Origin: JABDGZ01 sp964483785
Lineage (GTDB): Bacteria; Omnitrophota; Gorgyraeia; Zapsychrales; Fredricksoniimonadaceae
Length of the DNA: 64,000 bases
Reading direction: 5' to 3'
Assembly: GCA_964483785.1 (NCBI GenBank)
Contig: CAZACW010000005.1
Coordinates: 1-64,000 of the forward strand
A model generated the notes under the pieces. That model ran no database searches and was not told the origin of the DNA. It saw only the letters and a program-made list of their open reading frames with translations. Every line of letters starts with the position of its first letter. Position 1 is the stretch's first letter. The position numbers and the translations under genes were made by a program. Positions 28,810 through 36,555 of the stretch are shown piece after piece.

Positions 28810-29597
28810 GCCTTGGACTCCCTTGCGTTGGTGCGTTTGGCCAAATCCTGATAATCCACCTTGTGCCCGTCGAATTCCGGGCCGTCCACGCAGGCCAGCT
28901 GCCATTGCCCGTTGATCCTGACCCTGCAGGAGGCGCACAGGCCCAGGCCGTTGACCATATACGGGTTTAAGGTCACCCGGATGGGGATATTTTTTTCCAG
29001 CGCCATTTGGCTGGCGGCCTGCATCATGTCCACCGAACCGATGGCATACACCCGCTGGACATTGTATTTATGCAGAAGCTCTTTCAAGACGCCCGTGGCC
29101 AGGCCCTTGCGTTCGTAACTGCCGTCGTTGGTGGTGATGAAAATCTCATCGCACACCACCCGCATCTGGGACTCGAGCATCAGCACCTTCTTGGACTTGG
29201 CGCCGATGATGCCGATGACCTTGTTCCCCTTTTTCTTCAGGCCCCGGCAGATCGGCAGCATCTGGGCCGCCCCGATGCCGGTGGCCACACAAATGACCAG
29301 TCCGTATTTGTCGAGCTGGGCCGCGCGCCCCAAAGGCCCCACGAGCTGATGGACCTGGTCTCCGATGGCAAGGGCGCCCAAGGCCTTTGTCGCCGGACCC
29401 ACTTCATGGACCAGAAGCGAAATCACACTGCGCCGCTCGTCCTTGTCGATGATCGTCAAGGGGACCTGGTGTTCCCCCAAAACCGGCGTCACCATGACAA
29501 ATTGGCCGGGCAGGGCGCGGGAGGCGATGGCCGGCGCGGTCATGTCGATTTTTTTGATGTCCTGGGCAATGACTTGTTTATGGGTGATCGTGTGCAT
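28722..29597 (-). CDS. nfnA: NfnA-type ferredoxin-NADP reductase subunit (sulfide dehydrogenase/SudB-like)
   Basis: A 291-residue protein of the dihydroorotate-dehydrogenase electron-transfer subunit (PyrK) family. An FAD-binding barrel (ASRALPGQFVMVTPVLGEHQVPLTI), an NAD-binding part with VATGIGAAQMLPI and the 2Fe-2S cysteines in GLCASCRVRINGQWQLACVDGPEFDG are all present in order. With NfnB it should bifurcate electrons between NADPH, NADH and ferredoxin, a trait of anaerobes. The ATG at 29,597 follows the stop of the 56-residue protein by one base. The C-terminal 28 residues after the DLAKRTNA segment run on through the start of nfnB in another frame and look unlike the family. They may come from loss of the original stop. 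Confidence 0.88.
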   Translation of the reverse strand: MHTITHKQVIAQDIKKIDMTAPAIASRALPGQFVMVTPVLGEHQVPLTIIDKDERRSVISLLVHEVGPATKALGALAIGDQVHQLVGPLGRAAQLDKYGLVICVATGIGAAQMLPICRGLKKKGNKVIGIIGAKSKKVLMLESQMRVVCDEIFITTNDGSYERKGLATGVLKELLHKYNVQRVYAIGSVDMMQAASQMALEKNIPIRVTLNPYMVNGLGLCASCRVRINGQWQLACVDGPEFDGHKVDYQDLAKRTNARESKAWENQGRTSFSRRPGFAGLVKSLWVSTKR

Positions 29598-29598
29598 G

Positions 29599-29769
29599 TT
29601 AAAAAAACATCCACGGAGGCGGCATCGGGACTGCGGAGGCCACATTCATGGCCTGGCCGGCCAGCCCGAACATGCCGCCGATGATTTGTCCCGGCAGGGA
29701 GAGGAGCTCACAACCGCTCTGGGTGATGCAAATCAACAGCAAAGCCCCGAAGGTCCAGAATATTCTCAT
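29599..29769 (-). CDS. 56-residue hydrophobic small protein, possibly a lipoprotein
   Basis: A short frame fills the space between the DUF3352-like gene and nfnA. Its ATG overlaps the previous stop as ATGA, and its TAA is one base before the nfnA ATG. The product starts with a hydrophobic signal-like stretch (FWTFGALLLICITQSGCELL) in which the cysteine at residue 20 resembles a lipobox cysteine, although the -3 residue is glutamine. A glycine-rich helix (GQIIGGMFGLAGQAM) and a proline-rich end follow. The perfect fit between two genes and the sensible protein argue that it is real. I do not recognise the family. Confidence 0.6.
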   Translation of the reverse strand: MRIFWTFGALLLICITQSGCELLSLPGQIIGGMFGLAGQAMNVASAVPMPPPWMFF

Positions 29770-31721
29770 TTGACTAAAAATTCCGTTTCCAAAATCCTGT
29801 CCCCGAAACGCACGGTCACGGCCTGGGTGTCGATGGACTCCAGGCCTTTCAAGACCGGGGACACCACGTTTTCCATGTCATACATGGTCAATTTGGCCGA
29901 CTGGGCGCCGACGGCATAATTGTCCAGCAGATGCGCCAGATCGTCTTTCTGCGCCTTGTAATTGGCGATGTCCTCGCGGATGGACGTTTCCTGGCGGTTA
30001 AGGTTCTCGATGGCGCCGCTCACCCATTCCGATTCTTCCAGGGTGATCTCGGTCAAGGAGGTGCTTTTAAGCTGGCTTAATTTGCGCTGGGCCAGGACCA
30101 GTTCCGCGTTCTTGTCCGCAATGGCCTCGTCGATCTCCTGCTTCTTGCTGTCCCCGTCCTGCCGGTAGGCCGCGGCCATGGACACCTGGCCGGACAAATA
30201 ACGGTCGAGCCAGCCCAAAAAATCCTGGGCCCGTCGGGAAAGTTCCGCGGTTTTCATCACGGCCATGGAATGGAATTTGTTCCCGTTGTCCAGGCCCAAC
30301 TGCGCCACGGTGTCATCCGCCTCGATGGAATGCAGGGAATCCCCGTAAGCGTCGATGGACAGCTTCAGCAATTGCCGGCTGCTGGCCACCAGCAGATAAT
30401 CGCCCAGGAACCCATAGCCTGGGTCCATGTTCGCCCCCGCATGCAGGGCCAGATAATGGATGTCCACTTGATTATACGTCTCTTTTTCCACCGCCGCGAT
30501 GGGATTTTGGGCCAGCTTGGCCAGTACCGCATCGGCCTTGGCGCGGTCCTGGACCTTGACGAAAATCAGGATGCGCGGATAAGGATAGGTGCCCTGCATA
30601 TCAATGTCCGTCAAATACCCGCCGATCTCCTGGCCCAGGACGGGCAAAATGTCGTGCCTGATGCTGACCTGAAAAGATTTTTCGAAACCGGCCTTCAAGG
30701 TGTAAAGGTCCTTGGCCAGGCCGGGACGGTCATCGATCCTGGCCTTGGCCAGGCCCCAGACCTCCTGCAGATCATAGCATCCGGCCCATTGATATAAGAT
30801 GGCGTTGACCGGCACTAATTTCAAGGTCTCATTGGCCAGGGCCGGACAGCTGTAGACCCGCTGCAGATGGGAGGAAAAATATTTTTCGTTGAGGCCCAAG
30901 ACCATTTTGTATTTGCTGATCTTGCCCGGCCTGAAAGATAGGCCGATCAAGGGAAAGGCGGCTGAACGCTGGCCCCAGGAAGAAAGCCTGGCGTCCGGCT
31001 GGCCCCGCCAAATGTCCGCAAGTCCGTTGAGGTTCAGAAACACCAGCCCATCGCCGGAGGGATAGGCGTTATGCCGGATCACGCTGTAGGAGGGGTCAAA
31101 TTGCAGGGCCTGGCGCCTATGCTGATATACATCCACCACTTCTTCCAAATGTTTGGACGGGTCTGGGGTGATGATGAGCAGATCCCTGATCCTCACATAG
31201 GCCAGGCCCACCCCCTGCTTTTTAAAAAGTATATGATTGATGCCGCGGCCAAAATATTCCTGCTGGGTGACGCTCGTCTCCTCGCCCCATTGATGGAAGA
31301 GCTGGCCTAAAAGTTCGACGATTCTCGTCGATAAAGTCAGGCGCAGCACGGCGATGGCGTAATAATTGCCCTCCTGGCGGTACACGGCCAGCGCAGCCTC
31401 TTTGACGAGGAATTTGTGGACCAGCGGATTGTCCCAAAATTTGGCCAGGCCGCTTTGCCAGAGCTGTATGTCCCGGATTTCGCCGGTCAACAGATTATTG
31501 CGGGAAAGCACGTCGGGCAGGTCTATGACGGCGAGGCTTTTGCCCAGATCCGAATGGATCATCTGGTCAATATGGTCCCGCGGATGGACCAATTGCATAA
31601 AGACCAGCGGATTGTCAGGCAAGATGCGCTCCACCGGCAGGCCCGGCCTCTGGCACCAGAGCCAAAATCCAACCAGGCCCAGACCCAGCACCCCCGGAAT
31701 GAAGAAAAATTTATTGTTCAT
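29766..31721 (-). CDS. DUF3352-like envelope protein with N-terminal anchor and C-terminal coiled coil
   Basis: A 651-residue protein of unknown function. It starts with a membrane anchor (FFFIPGVLGLGLVGFWLWC), followed by RILPDNPLVFMQLVHP, the D-A/N-x-P-x-x-A style opening of proteins grouped as DUF3352. The body has the alternating pattern of a mixed alpha/beta domain that should be outside the inner membrane. A coiled coil lies at about residues 525-605 (KKQEIDEAIADKNAELVLAQ). Overall assignment to DUF3352 is tentative. It overlaps tatD by 11 bases at its start and the 56-residue gene by four at its end. The operon carries housekeeping genes, so its role may be in envelope quality control; that is a guess. 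Confidence 0.6.
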   Translation of the reverse strand: MNNKFFFIPGVLGLGLVGFWLWCQRPGLPVERILPDNPLVFMQLVHPRDHIDQMIHSDLGKSLAVIDLPDVLSRNNLLTGEIRDIQLWQSGLAKFWDNPLVHKFLVKEAALAVYRQEGNYYAIAVLRLTLSTRIVELLGQLFHQWGEETSVTQQEYFGRGINHILFKKQGVGLAYVRIRDLLIITPDPSKHLEEVVDVYQHRRQALQFDPSYSVIRHNAYPSGDGLVFLNLNGLADIWRGQPDARLSSWGQRSAAFPLIGLSFRPGKISKYKMVLGLNEKYFSSHLQRVYSCPALANETLKLVPVNAILYQWAGCYDLQEVWGLAKARIDDRPGLAKDLYTLKAGFEKSFQVSIRHDILPVLGQEIGGYLTDIDMQGTYPYPRILIFVKVQDRAKADAVLAKLAQNPIAAVEKETYNQVDIHYLALHAGANMDPGYGFLGDYLLVASSRQLLKLSIDAYGDSLHSIEADDTVAQLGLDNGNKFHSMAVMKTAELSRRAQDFLGWLDRYLSGQVSMAAAYRQDGDSKKQEIDEAIADKNAELVLAQRKLSQLKSTSLTEITLEESEWVSGAIENLNRQETSIREDIANYKAQKDDLAHLLDNYAVGAQSAKLTMYDMENVVSPVLKGLESIDTQAVTVRFGDRILETEFLVK

Positions 31722-32487
31722 CTTTAAGGCCGAAAAAATCCATGGCGTTGGCGTTGACTTGATTTAAAACTTCCTGAAAGCCCAAATTTTTCAACTTTGC
31801 AAGCGCTTCAACGGTCTTGAGCACATCCTTGGGCTCAGCGCTAAACGCTGCTTCCCCGTCTCGATAACGCACCGGTGAATCCGTTTCCACCAGAATCCTC
31901 TGCAGCGGGGCCTGGGCCATGGCCTTTTGGGATTCAGGGCTATAGGCCACGCTTAGGCTGGTGGACACATAAAAACCGGCTGCCAAAATTTGATCCAGGA
32001 CATCCAGCGGCCCGCTGTACCAGTGAAACAGCGCAGCTGCAACGCCGGAGTCAAGCGTCATCTGCAAACAATCCTGCCAGGCCCCGCGGCTGTGGATGAC
32101 AATGGGCAATTGATGCTCCTTGGCCAGCTGCAAATGATAAGCAAAAGAATCCTTTTGCTTTTGACGCTCAACATCATCCTTGCGCACCCACTTATACCAG
32201 TAATCCAGGCCGGTTTCTCCGACGGCAACGGCCTGGGCGAGATGGCCGCGCATAAATTCAAAGGCCTGGGCCTGCTCCTGCGGCTTGACCATGCCCGGAT
32301 GAACGCCTAAGGCCGCATAGATCCTGGGCCTTTGGTATTGGGCCTGGATTTCCAGGACCTTGTGCATGGACTCAAGGTCAACACTCATGGCCACAACGGC
32401 GCTGACCCCGGCCTCATGCGCGCGGCCCATGGCCCCCGGCAAATCCGCGAGCTGGTCAATATGCGCGTGCGTATCAATGAACTTCAC
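31711..32487 (-). CDS. tatD: TatD-family metal-dependent hydrolase (3'-5' DNase)
   Basis: A 258-residue TIM-barrel nuclease of the amidohydrolase superfamily. The metal ligands are visible in IDTHAHIDQL, AVGETGLDYWY, PIVIHSRG, ALFHWYSGP and RILVETDSP, in the correct order and spacing. The family acts on DNA 3' ends in repair and degradation. The start codon is GTG at 32,487, placed by a GTGA overlap with the dtd stop, and the residues from KFID onwards align with the family start. The length is normal. Confidence 0.92.
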   Translation of the reverse strand: MKFIDTHAHIDQLADLPGAMGRAHEAGVSAVVAMSVDLESMHKVLEIQAQYQRPRIYAALGVHPGMVKPQEQAQAFEFMRGHLAQAVAVGETGLDYWYKWVRKDDVERQKQKDSFAYHLQLAKEHQLPIVIHSRGAWQDCLQMTLDSGVAAALFHWYSGPLDVLDQILAAGFYVSTSLSVAYSPESQKAMAQAPLQRILVETDSPVRYRDGEAAFSAEPKDVLKTVEALAKLKNLGFQEVLNQVNANAMDFFGLKDEQ

Positions 32488-32960
32488 AAGCCCTGCTTCT
32501 GCGGCGCCGGATGCTTTGGTCCCGGCGTATCGATGACAAAGGTCACCGGCCCGTCGTTGATGGAAGCAACGTCCATCATGGCCCTGAAGCGCCCGGTTTC
32601 AACCGCCAAACCCGCCAGCTTTATCTGCGCCACAAAATAATTGTACAGCTCTTCGCCCTTGGCCGGGTCTGCCGCTTCATCAAAGGAAGGCCTGCGCCCA
32701 TGGTCACAATTCCCGTAAAGGGTAAATTGCGAAACGACCAAAAACGCGCCGCCCGCTTCCCGGGCCGATAAGTTCATTTTACCTTGTCCGTCTTCAAAAA
32801 TGCGTAATTCCGCAACTTTTTTGGCCAGGGAAGCGGCGCAGGCCTGGGTGTCGTTTTGGGCCACGCCCAAAAAAATAAGCAGGCCCGTTTGGATGTGTCC
32901 GACAGTTTGGCCCGCCACCGTGACCCGTGCTTCTTTGACTCGTTGAACCACGATACGCAT
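32484..32960 (-). CDS. dtd: D-aminoacyl-tRNA deacylase
   Basis: A 158-residue homodimeric enzyme that removes D-amino acids from mischarged tRNA. The family start MRIVVQRVKEARVTVAGQTV, the active-site motif FLVVSQFTLYG (SQxT) and the GRFRAMMDVASINDGPVTFVID segment (NGP-like, here NDGPVT) are present. I chose the fourth in-frame methionine (32,960) because it matches the family start and because the strong promoter at 32,973-33,001 would begin transcription between it and the first ATG. It is followed by tatD with a four-base overlap. Confidence 0.95.
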   Translation of the reverse strand: MRIVVQRVKEARVTVAGQTVGHIQTGLLIFLGVAQNDTQACAASLAKKVAELRIFEDGQGKMNLSAREAGGAFLVVSQFTLYGNCDHGRRPSFDEAADPAKGEELYNYFVAQIKLAGLAVETGRFRAMMDVASINDGPVTFVIDTPGPKHPAPQKQGL

Positions 32961-32972
32961 ATATAACATTTT

Positions 32973-33001
32973 ATATTAGCTTTCAAATTTCCGTGCGTCA
33001 A
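32973..33001 (-). promoter_or_regulatory. Promoter of the dtd-tatD-nfn-panB-rsmE run
   Basis: On the minus strand TTGACG (32,996-33,001), a 17-base spacer and TAATAT (32,973-32,978). Both boxes and the spacing are close to consensus. The predicted start is about six bases before the dtd ATG at 32,960, so the leader is very short. It diverges from the helicase promoter. Confidence 0.6.
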
Positions 33002-33025
33002 TACCTAAAAGTTCCTCCGTCGGGA

Positions 33026-33054
33026 TTGACAAGGTCCTGGCTTTATGTTAGAAA
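33026..33054 (+). promoter_or_regulatory. Candidate promoter of the Hel308-like helicase gene
   Basis: TTGACA (33,026-33,031, perfect), a 17-base spacer and TAGAAA (33,049-33,054). The ATG at 33,060 lies five bases beyond the -10 box, so the message would start on or next to the start codon. Confidence 0.45.
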
Positions 33055-33059
33055 CAGGT

Positions 33060-35324
33060 ATGGACCTAAAAGCTTTATTGTCCCAGCATGCCTTTCCGCA
33101 AAACTTTATCGATATTTTTACGGCCTCAGGCATCAGCACCCTGCATCCGCCCCAGGCCGAGGCGATCCGCAAAGGCGTCCTGGAGCAGAAAAACGTGGTG
33201 ATGGCCGTGCCCACGGCCGCGGGCAAGACCCTGATCGCGGAGCTGTGCATGCTCAAATCGATCCTTCAGCGCGGCGGCAAGGCCCTGTACATTGCCCCGC
33301 TCAAGGCCCTGGCCAGCGAAAAATACCATGATTTCAAAAAGAAATATGAACCCTTAGGGGTCAAAATCGGCATCGCCACGGGCGATCTGGATTCCCCCAG
33401 CCAATATTTGGACCGTTACCAGATCCTCATCGCCACGGCGGAAAAGGTCGATTCCATCCTGCGCGCCAAGGCCGGGTGGCTGATCAACGGCCTTTCCGTG
33501 ATCGTCCTGGATGAGATCCATTTCATCGACGATGACAGCCGCGGGCCCACCCTGGAGATCCTCACCGCGCGCATCAAGCAAATGAAACCCGATATCCAGA
33601 TTTTGGCCTTAAGTGCCACCATCAGCAATGCCCAGGAGCTCTCCGGCTGGCTCGGGGCCAATCTGGCCTTGAGCCACTGGCGCCCCATCCCCTTGAAGGA
33701 AGGCGTTTATTTCAACGAGAAAATCATGTTCAACAACGATTCCATCCGCTTAGTCAGGGAAGAGGCGGACGAGGACCTGAGCAAGCTCAGCCTCGACACC
33801 CTGCGCGGCGGCGGCCAGGTCCTGGTCTTTGTCAATTCCCGGCGCAGTGCCCAGGCCGCGGCGCGGGAACTCTGCCCGTCGGTGGCCAAGGTCCTTAAGC
33901 CCGAGGAGAAGAAAATGCTCAACCAACTGGCGCAGGAGATCGGCGAGGACCATGCCGCCACCAAGGTCTGCAAAAAATTGGCGGACATCCTCAAGGCCGG
34001 CTGCGCCTTTCACCACGCCGGCCTGACCCCCAAACAGCGCCAGTTGATCGAAGAGCATTTTAAGCGCAATATCATCAAGGTGATCTGCTCCACCCCGACG
34101 CTGGCTGCCGGCGTCAATCTGCCGGCCCGCCGCGCCATCATCCGCGACTGCAAACGCTATGCCAGCGGCCTGGGCTCGGTGTACATCTCCACCGCGGAAT
34201 ACAAGCAATGCGCCGGCCGCGCCGGCCGGCCCCAATACGATGATTACGGGGAAGCGGTGCTCATGGCCAAGTCCCTCTCGGAGCAAAACACCCTGTTCGA
34301 GCGCTTTGTCCTCTCCAAGCCCGAGCCGGTGACCTCCAAACTGGGGTCTGAATCCGCCCTGCGCATCCACATCCTTTCATCCATCGCCGCGGGCTATGTG
34401 CATGATATCAACAGCATGTTCGATTTTCTCAACCACACCTTCCTCTCCTACCAGAAGCAGGGCGTCAATTTAGTCGGCATGGTCGGCGACATTTTCGAAT
34501 ACCTGCACAAAAACGGCTTTATCGACAAAAGCGGATTTAAATATTTCACCACACCCTTCGGCCAAATCACCAGCCGCCTTTACATCGACCCCATGACCAG
34601 CCTGATCCTGCGCGAAGGCCTGACCAAGATCCACGAGGGCCATTCCTTCTCGACCTTTGGGCTTCTGCACATGCTCACCTGCTGTCCGGACAGCGAACTG
34701 TTAAATGTAGGCAAGGCTGATTATGAGGAGATGGAACAATTGGCGGCCAAGCTCGAGGACGAATTGATCATCACGCCCAACCAGCTGGCCCCCCTGCAGG
34801 ACGTTTATACGTATTACGCGACGCTCAAGACCATGTGGCTGTGGGCGCGCTGGATCGACGAAGATAAGGAAGAGGCCATGTGCGATGATTTTAACATCGG
34901 CCCCGGGGACATTTACCGCCATGTGGAGTCCGCCGGTTGGCTTTTGTATGCCGCGGGCATGGTCGCGGAGCTTCTGCGCTACAAAAAGCTGACCTTTGAA
35001 TTGGAGGCCCTGCGTCTGCGCATGCGCTATGGGATCAAGCCGGAATTGCTGGAGCTGGCTTCCCTGGAAGGGGTGGGCCGCATCCGGGCGCGCATGCTGT
35101 ATAAACACGGCTACCGCGGCCTGGCGGATTTAAAAACAGCCACGGCCCCGCATCTGGCCTCGATCAAGGCCATCGGCAAATCCCTGGCTGAAAGCATTGT
35201 GCATCAAGTCCTTCATCCCGCGCCGGCCAGACGCTTCAGCGGCCGCCGCAGTTCCTTCTCCCAAGACGAAAGCGCGCCAGCCTCCCCATCCACACCTGAA
35301 ACCACCGAAGTCTGGACGGATTGA
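33060..35324 (+). CDS. Ski2-like superfamily 2 helicase, Hel308/HelQ type
   Basis: A 754-residue helicase. Motif I is AVPTAAGKTLIAE, motif Ia APLKALASEK, motif II VLDEIHFIDD, motif III LALSATISNAQEL, motif V TPTLAAGVNLPARRAII and motif VI QYKQ-type QCAGRAGRPQYDDYGEAV. A winged-helix and ratchet region follows. The C-terminal helix-hairpin-helix LASLEGVGRIRARMLYKHGYRGLADL is typical of Hel308, which unwinds stalled replication forks with 3'-5' polarity. This group is mainly archaeal and eukaryal. The ATG at 33,060 is preferred because the -10 box covers the alternative at 33,045. It stands alone between a divergent promoter and a palindromic terminator. Confidence 0.88.
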   Translation: MDLKALLSQHAFPQNFIDIFTASGISTLHPPQAEAIRKGVLEQKNVVMAVPTAAGKTLIAELCMLKSILQRGGKALYIAPLKALASEKYHDFKKKYEPLGVKIGIATGDLDSPSQYLDRYQILIATAEKVDSILRAKAGWLINGLSVIVLDEIHFIDDDSRGPTLEILTARIKQMKPDIQILALSATISNAQELSGWLGANLALSHWRPIPLKEGVYFNEKIMFNNDSIRLVREEADEDLSKLSLDTLRGGGQVLVFVNSRRSAQAAARELCPSVAKVLKPEEKKMLNQLAQEIGEDHAATKVCKKLADILKAGCAFHHAGLTPKQRQLIEEHFKRNIIKVICSTPTLAAGVNLPARRAIIRDCKRYASGLGSVYISTAEYKQCAGRAGRPQYDDYGEAVLMAKSLSEQNTLFERFVLSKPEPVTSKLGSESALRIHILSSIAAGYVHDINSMFDFLNHTFLSYQKQGVNLVGMVGDIFEYLHKNGFIDKSGFKYFTTPFGQITSRLYIDPMTSLILREGLTKIHEGHSFSTFGLLHMLTCCPDSELLNVGKADYEEMEQLAAKLEDELIITPNQLAPLQDVYTYYATLKTMWLWARWIDEDKEEAMCDDFNIGPGDIYRHVESAGWLLYAAGMVAELLRYKKLTFELEALRLRMRYGIKPELLELASLEGVGRIRARMLYKHGYRGLADLKTATAPHLASIKAIGKSLAESIVHQVLHPAPARRFSGRRSSFSQDESAPASPSTPETTEVWTD

Positions 35325-35325
35325 T

Positions 35326-35412
35326 AAAAACTGGGACACATTGACTTTTTTAAGAAAAGTCAATGTGTCCCAGTTTTTAATGTCCCAGTTTTTAATGTGT
35401 CCCAGTTTTTAA
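35326..35412. repeat. Palindromic repeat family B, bidirectional terminator between convergent genes
   Basis: A perfect 24-base stem (35,326-35,349 with 35,355-35,378) with core AAACTGGGACACATTGACTT and a five-base loop. Two further TGTCCCAGTTTTTAA half-units follow to 35,412. It starts one base after the helicase stop and holds the stop and last four residues (TGTH) of the convergent response-regulator gene. T-runs flank it on both strands. The same unit recurs at 43,339-43,437. Confidence 0.8.
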
Positions 35413-35766
35413 TAATTCTTTGACCTTATCGGCGAGTTTGAGCATGTCAAAAGGCTTGGCCATCAAACAGCTGTAGGGTTCGTTGGGCTCGGGCTGGCTT
35501 TCTTCCTGGGTCAACAAGCCGCTTAAGACGATGATGGGGATGTTTTTGCAGCGCTCGTCCTGCCTGACCTTCATGCTCAGGCGCCAGCCGTCGATTTCCG
35601 GCATGGTCAAGTCCGCGATCATCAAATCAGGCGGGGATTTCTTGATCACTTTTAAGGCCTCATATCCGTCGGACGCAGTGACCACCTCAAAGCCGCTCTT
35701 CTCCATGATGGCCTTGACCATGTACAGGATGTCCAAATCGTCGTCGACCACCAAAATCTTGGGCAT
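35392..35766 (-). CDS. Single-domain response regulator
   Basis: A 124-residue CheY-like receiver with all phosphorylation residues: acidic pair in VVDDDLDIL, phosphoacceptor aspartate in MIADLTMPEIDGW, the serine of IIVLSGLL and the lysine of MAKPFDML. There is no output domain, so it should pass phosphate or bind a target protein. The start has the strong Shine-Dalgarno GGAGGGG. Its final residues TGTH are encoded by a palindromic repeat. It is the last gene of the five-gene two-component run 39,892-35,392. Confidence 0.9.
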   Translation of the reverse strand: MPKILVVDDDLDILYMVKAIMEKSGFEVVTASDGYEALKVIKKSPPDLMIADLTMPEIDGWRLSMKVRQDERCKNIPIIVLSGLLTQEESQPEPNEPYSCLMAKPFDMLKLADKVKELLKTGTH

Positions 35767-35774
35767 ATCCCCTC

Positions 35775-36554
35775 CTAAAACAGCCGGTTGACCTGCATCA
35801 GCAGGTCATCCAGAGTCTCGTATTCCACAAAGGTAAAAATACCGGTCTTGGCCTTGATCCGCTCCATCACCTGCCGGTCATGCTTGACGTCGCGGGAGGT
35901 GTACAAAATGAATTTGATGTCCTTGGTCCTGGCCATTTGACTCAGCCTGAAAATGACCACATCTCCGGCGATGTCCGCCATGCCAAGCTGAACAACGGCC
36001 ACATCCGGCGTGTCCTTGACCATTTTCTCGATGGCCGAGGCGCCGGTCTTGGCCGGCACCACCGTATAATCGGCCTTCAAGAACATCCCGGCTATTTGGT
36101 CAAAAAGCTCCTGCCCGGGCTCGACGATGCAGATCCTGCGCGGACGCTCGAGCAGGCCGATATTGGCCTTGAGCGGCGCGTCGCTGCGCCTTTTGATGAT
36201 CAATTGCGCCTCATGGACCAACTGGTCGATTTCAAAGGGCTTGATCATAAAGCCGTCGATCTCCAGGTCCTTGAACAGGCCCTGCACATTGGCCCGGGCG
36301 GTCAAGACCAGGACAGGATACATGGGCCGGCCCTTCTCATTGCAGATCTTGCTGTAAAATTCGATGCCGCCCATGCGGGGCATGTTCATGTCCAGGACAA
36401 TCAAATCCGGCCTGAACGTTTTGAGTTTGTCCAGGGCGTCCAGGCCGTCCCCGGCCGTCTGCACCTCATAGCCCTTGGACTTGAATTGAAACCCGATCAT
36501 CTGGGTCAAATCTTCTTCGTCATCAATGACCATGATCTTCTTAGGCGTTTCCAT
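35775..36554 (-). CDS. Response regulator with one intact and one degenerate receiver domain
   Basis: A 259-residue protein. Receiver 1 (residues 5-125) has VIDDEEDL, phosphoacceptor aspartate in IVLDMNMPRMGG, LVLTARA and MIKPFEID. Receiver 2 (about 137-255) keeps the fold but reads IVEPGQEL in place of the acidic pair and VVQLGMAD where the phosphoacceptor aspartate should be, so it cannot be phosphorylated normally. The ATG at 36,554 lies one base after the stop of the preceding kinase gene, at suitable distance from AAGGGGGG. The second domain probably acts as a dimerisation or docking module. Other annotation of it as an output domain cannot be ruled out. Confidence 0.85.
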   Translation of the reverse strand: METPKKIMVIDDEEDLTQMIGFQFKSKGYEVQTAGDGLDALDKLKTFRPDLIVLDMNMPRMGGIEFYSKICNEKGRPMYPVLVLTARANVQGLFKDLEIDGFMIKPFEIDQLVHEAQLIIKRRSDAPLKANIGLLERPRRICIVEPGQELFDQIAGMFLKADYTVVPAKTGASAIEKMVKDTPDVAVVQLGMADIAGDVVIFRLSQMARTKDIKFILYTSRDVKHDRQVMERIKAKTGIFTFVEYETLDDLLMQVNRLF

Positions 36555-36555
36555 A

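Noticed and set aside
32961..32969. First ATG of dtd as start
   Set aside because: The predicted transcript starts after it, and the family begins at the fourth residue (RIVVQRV).
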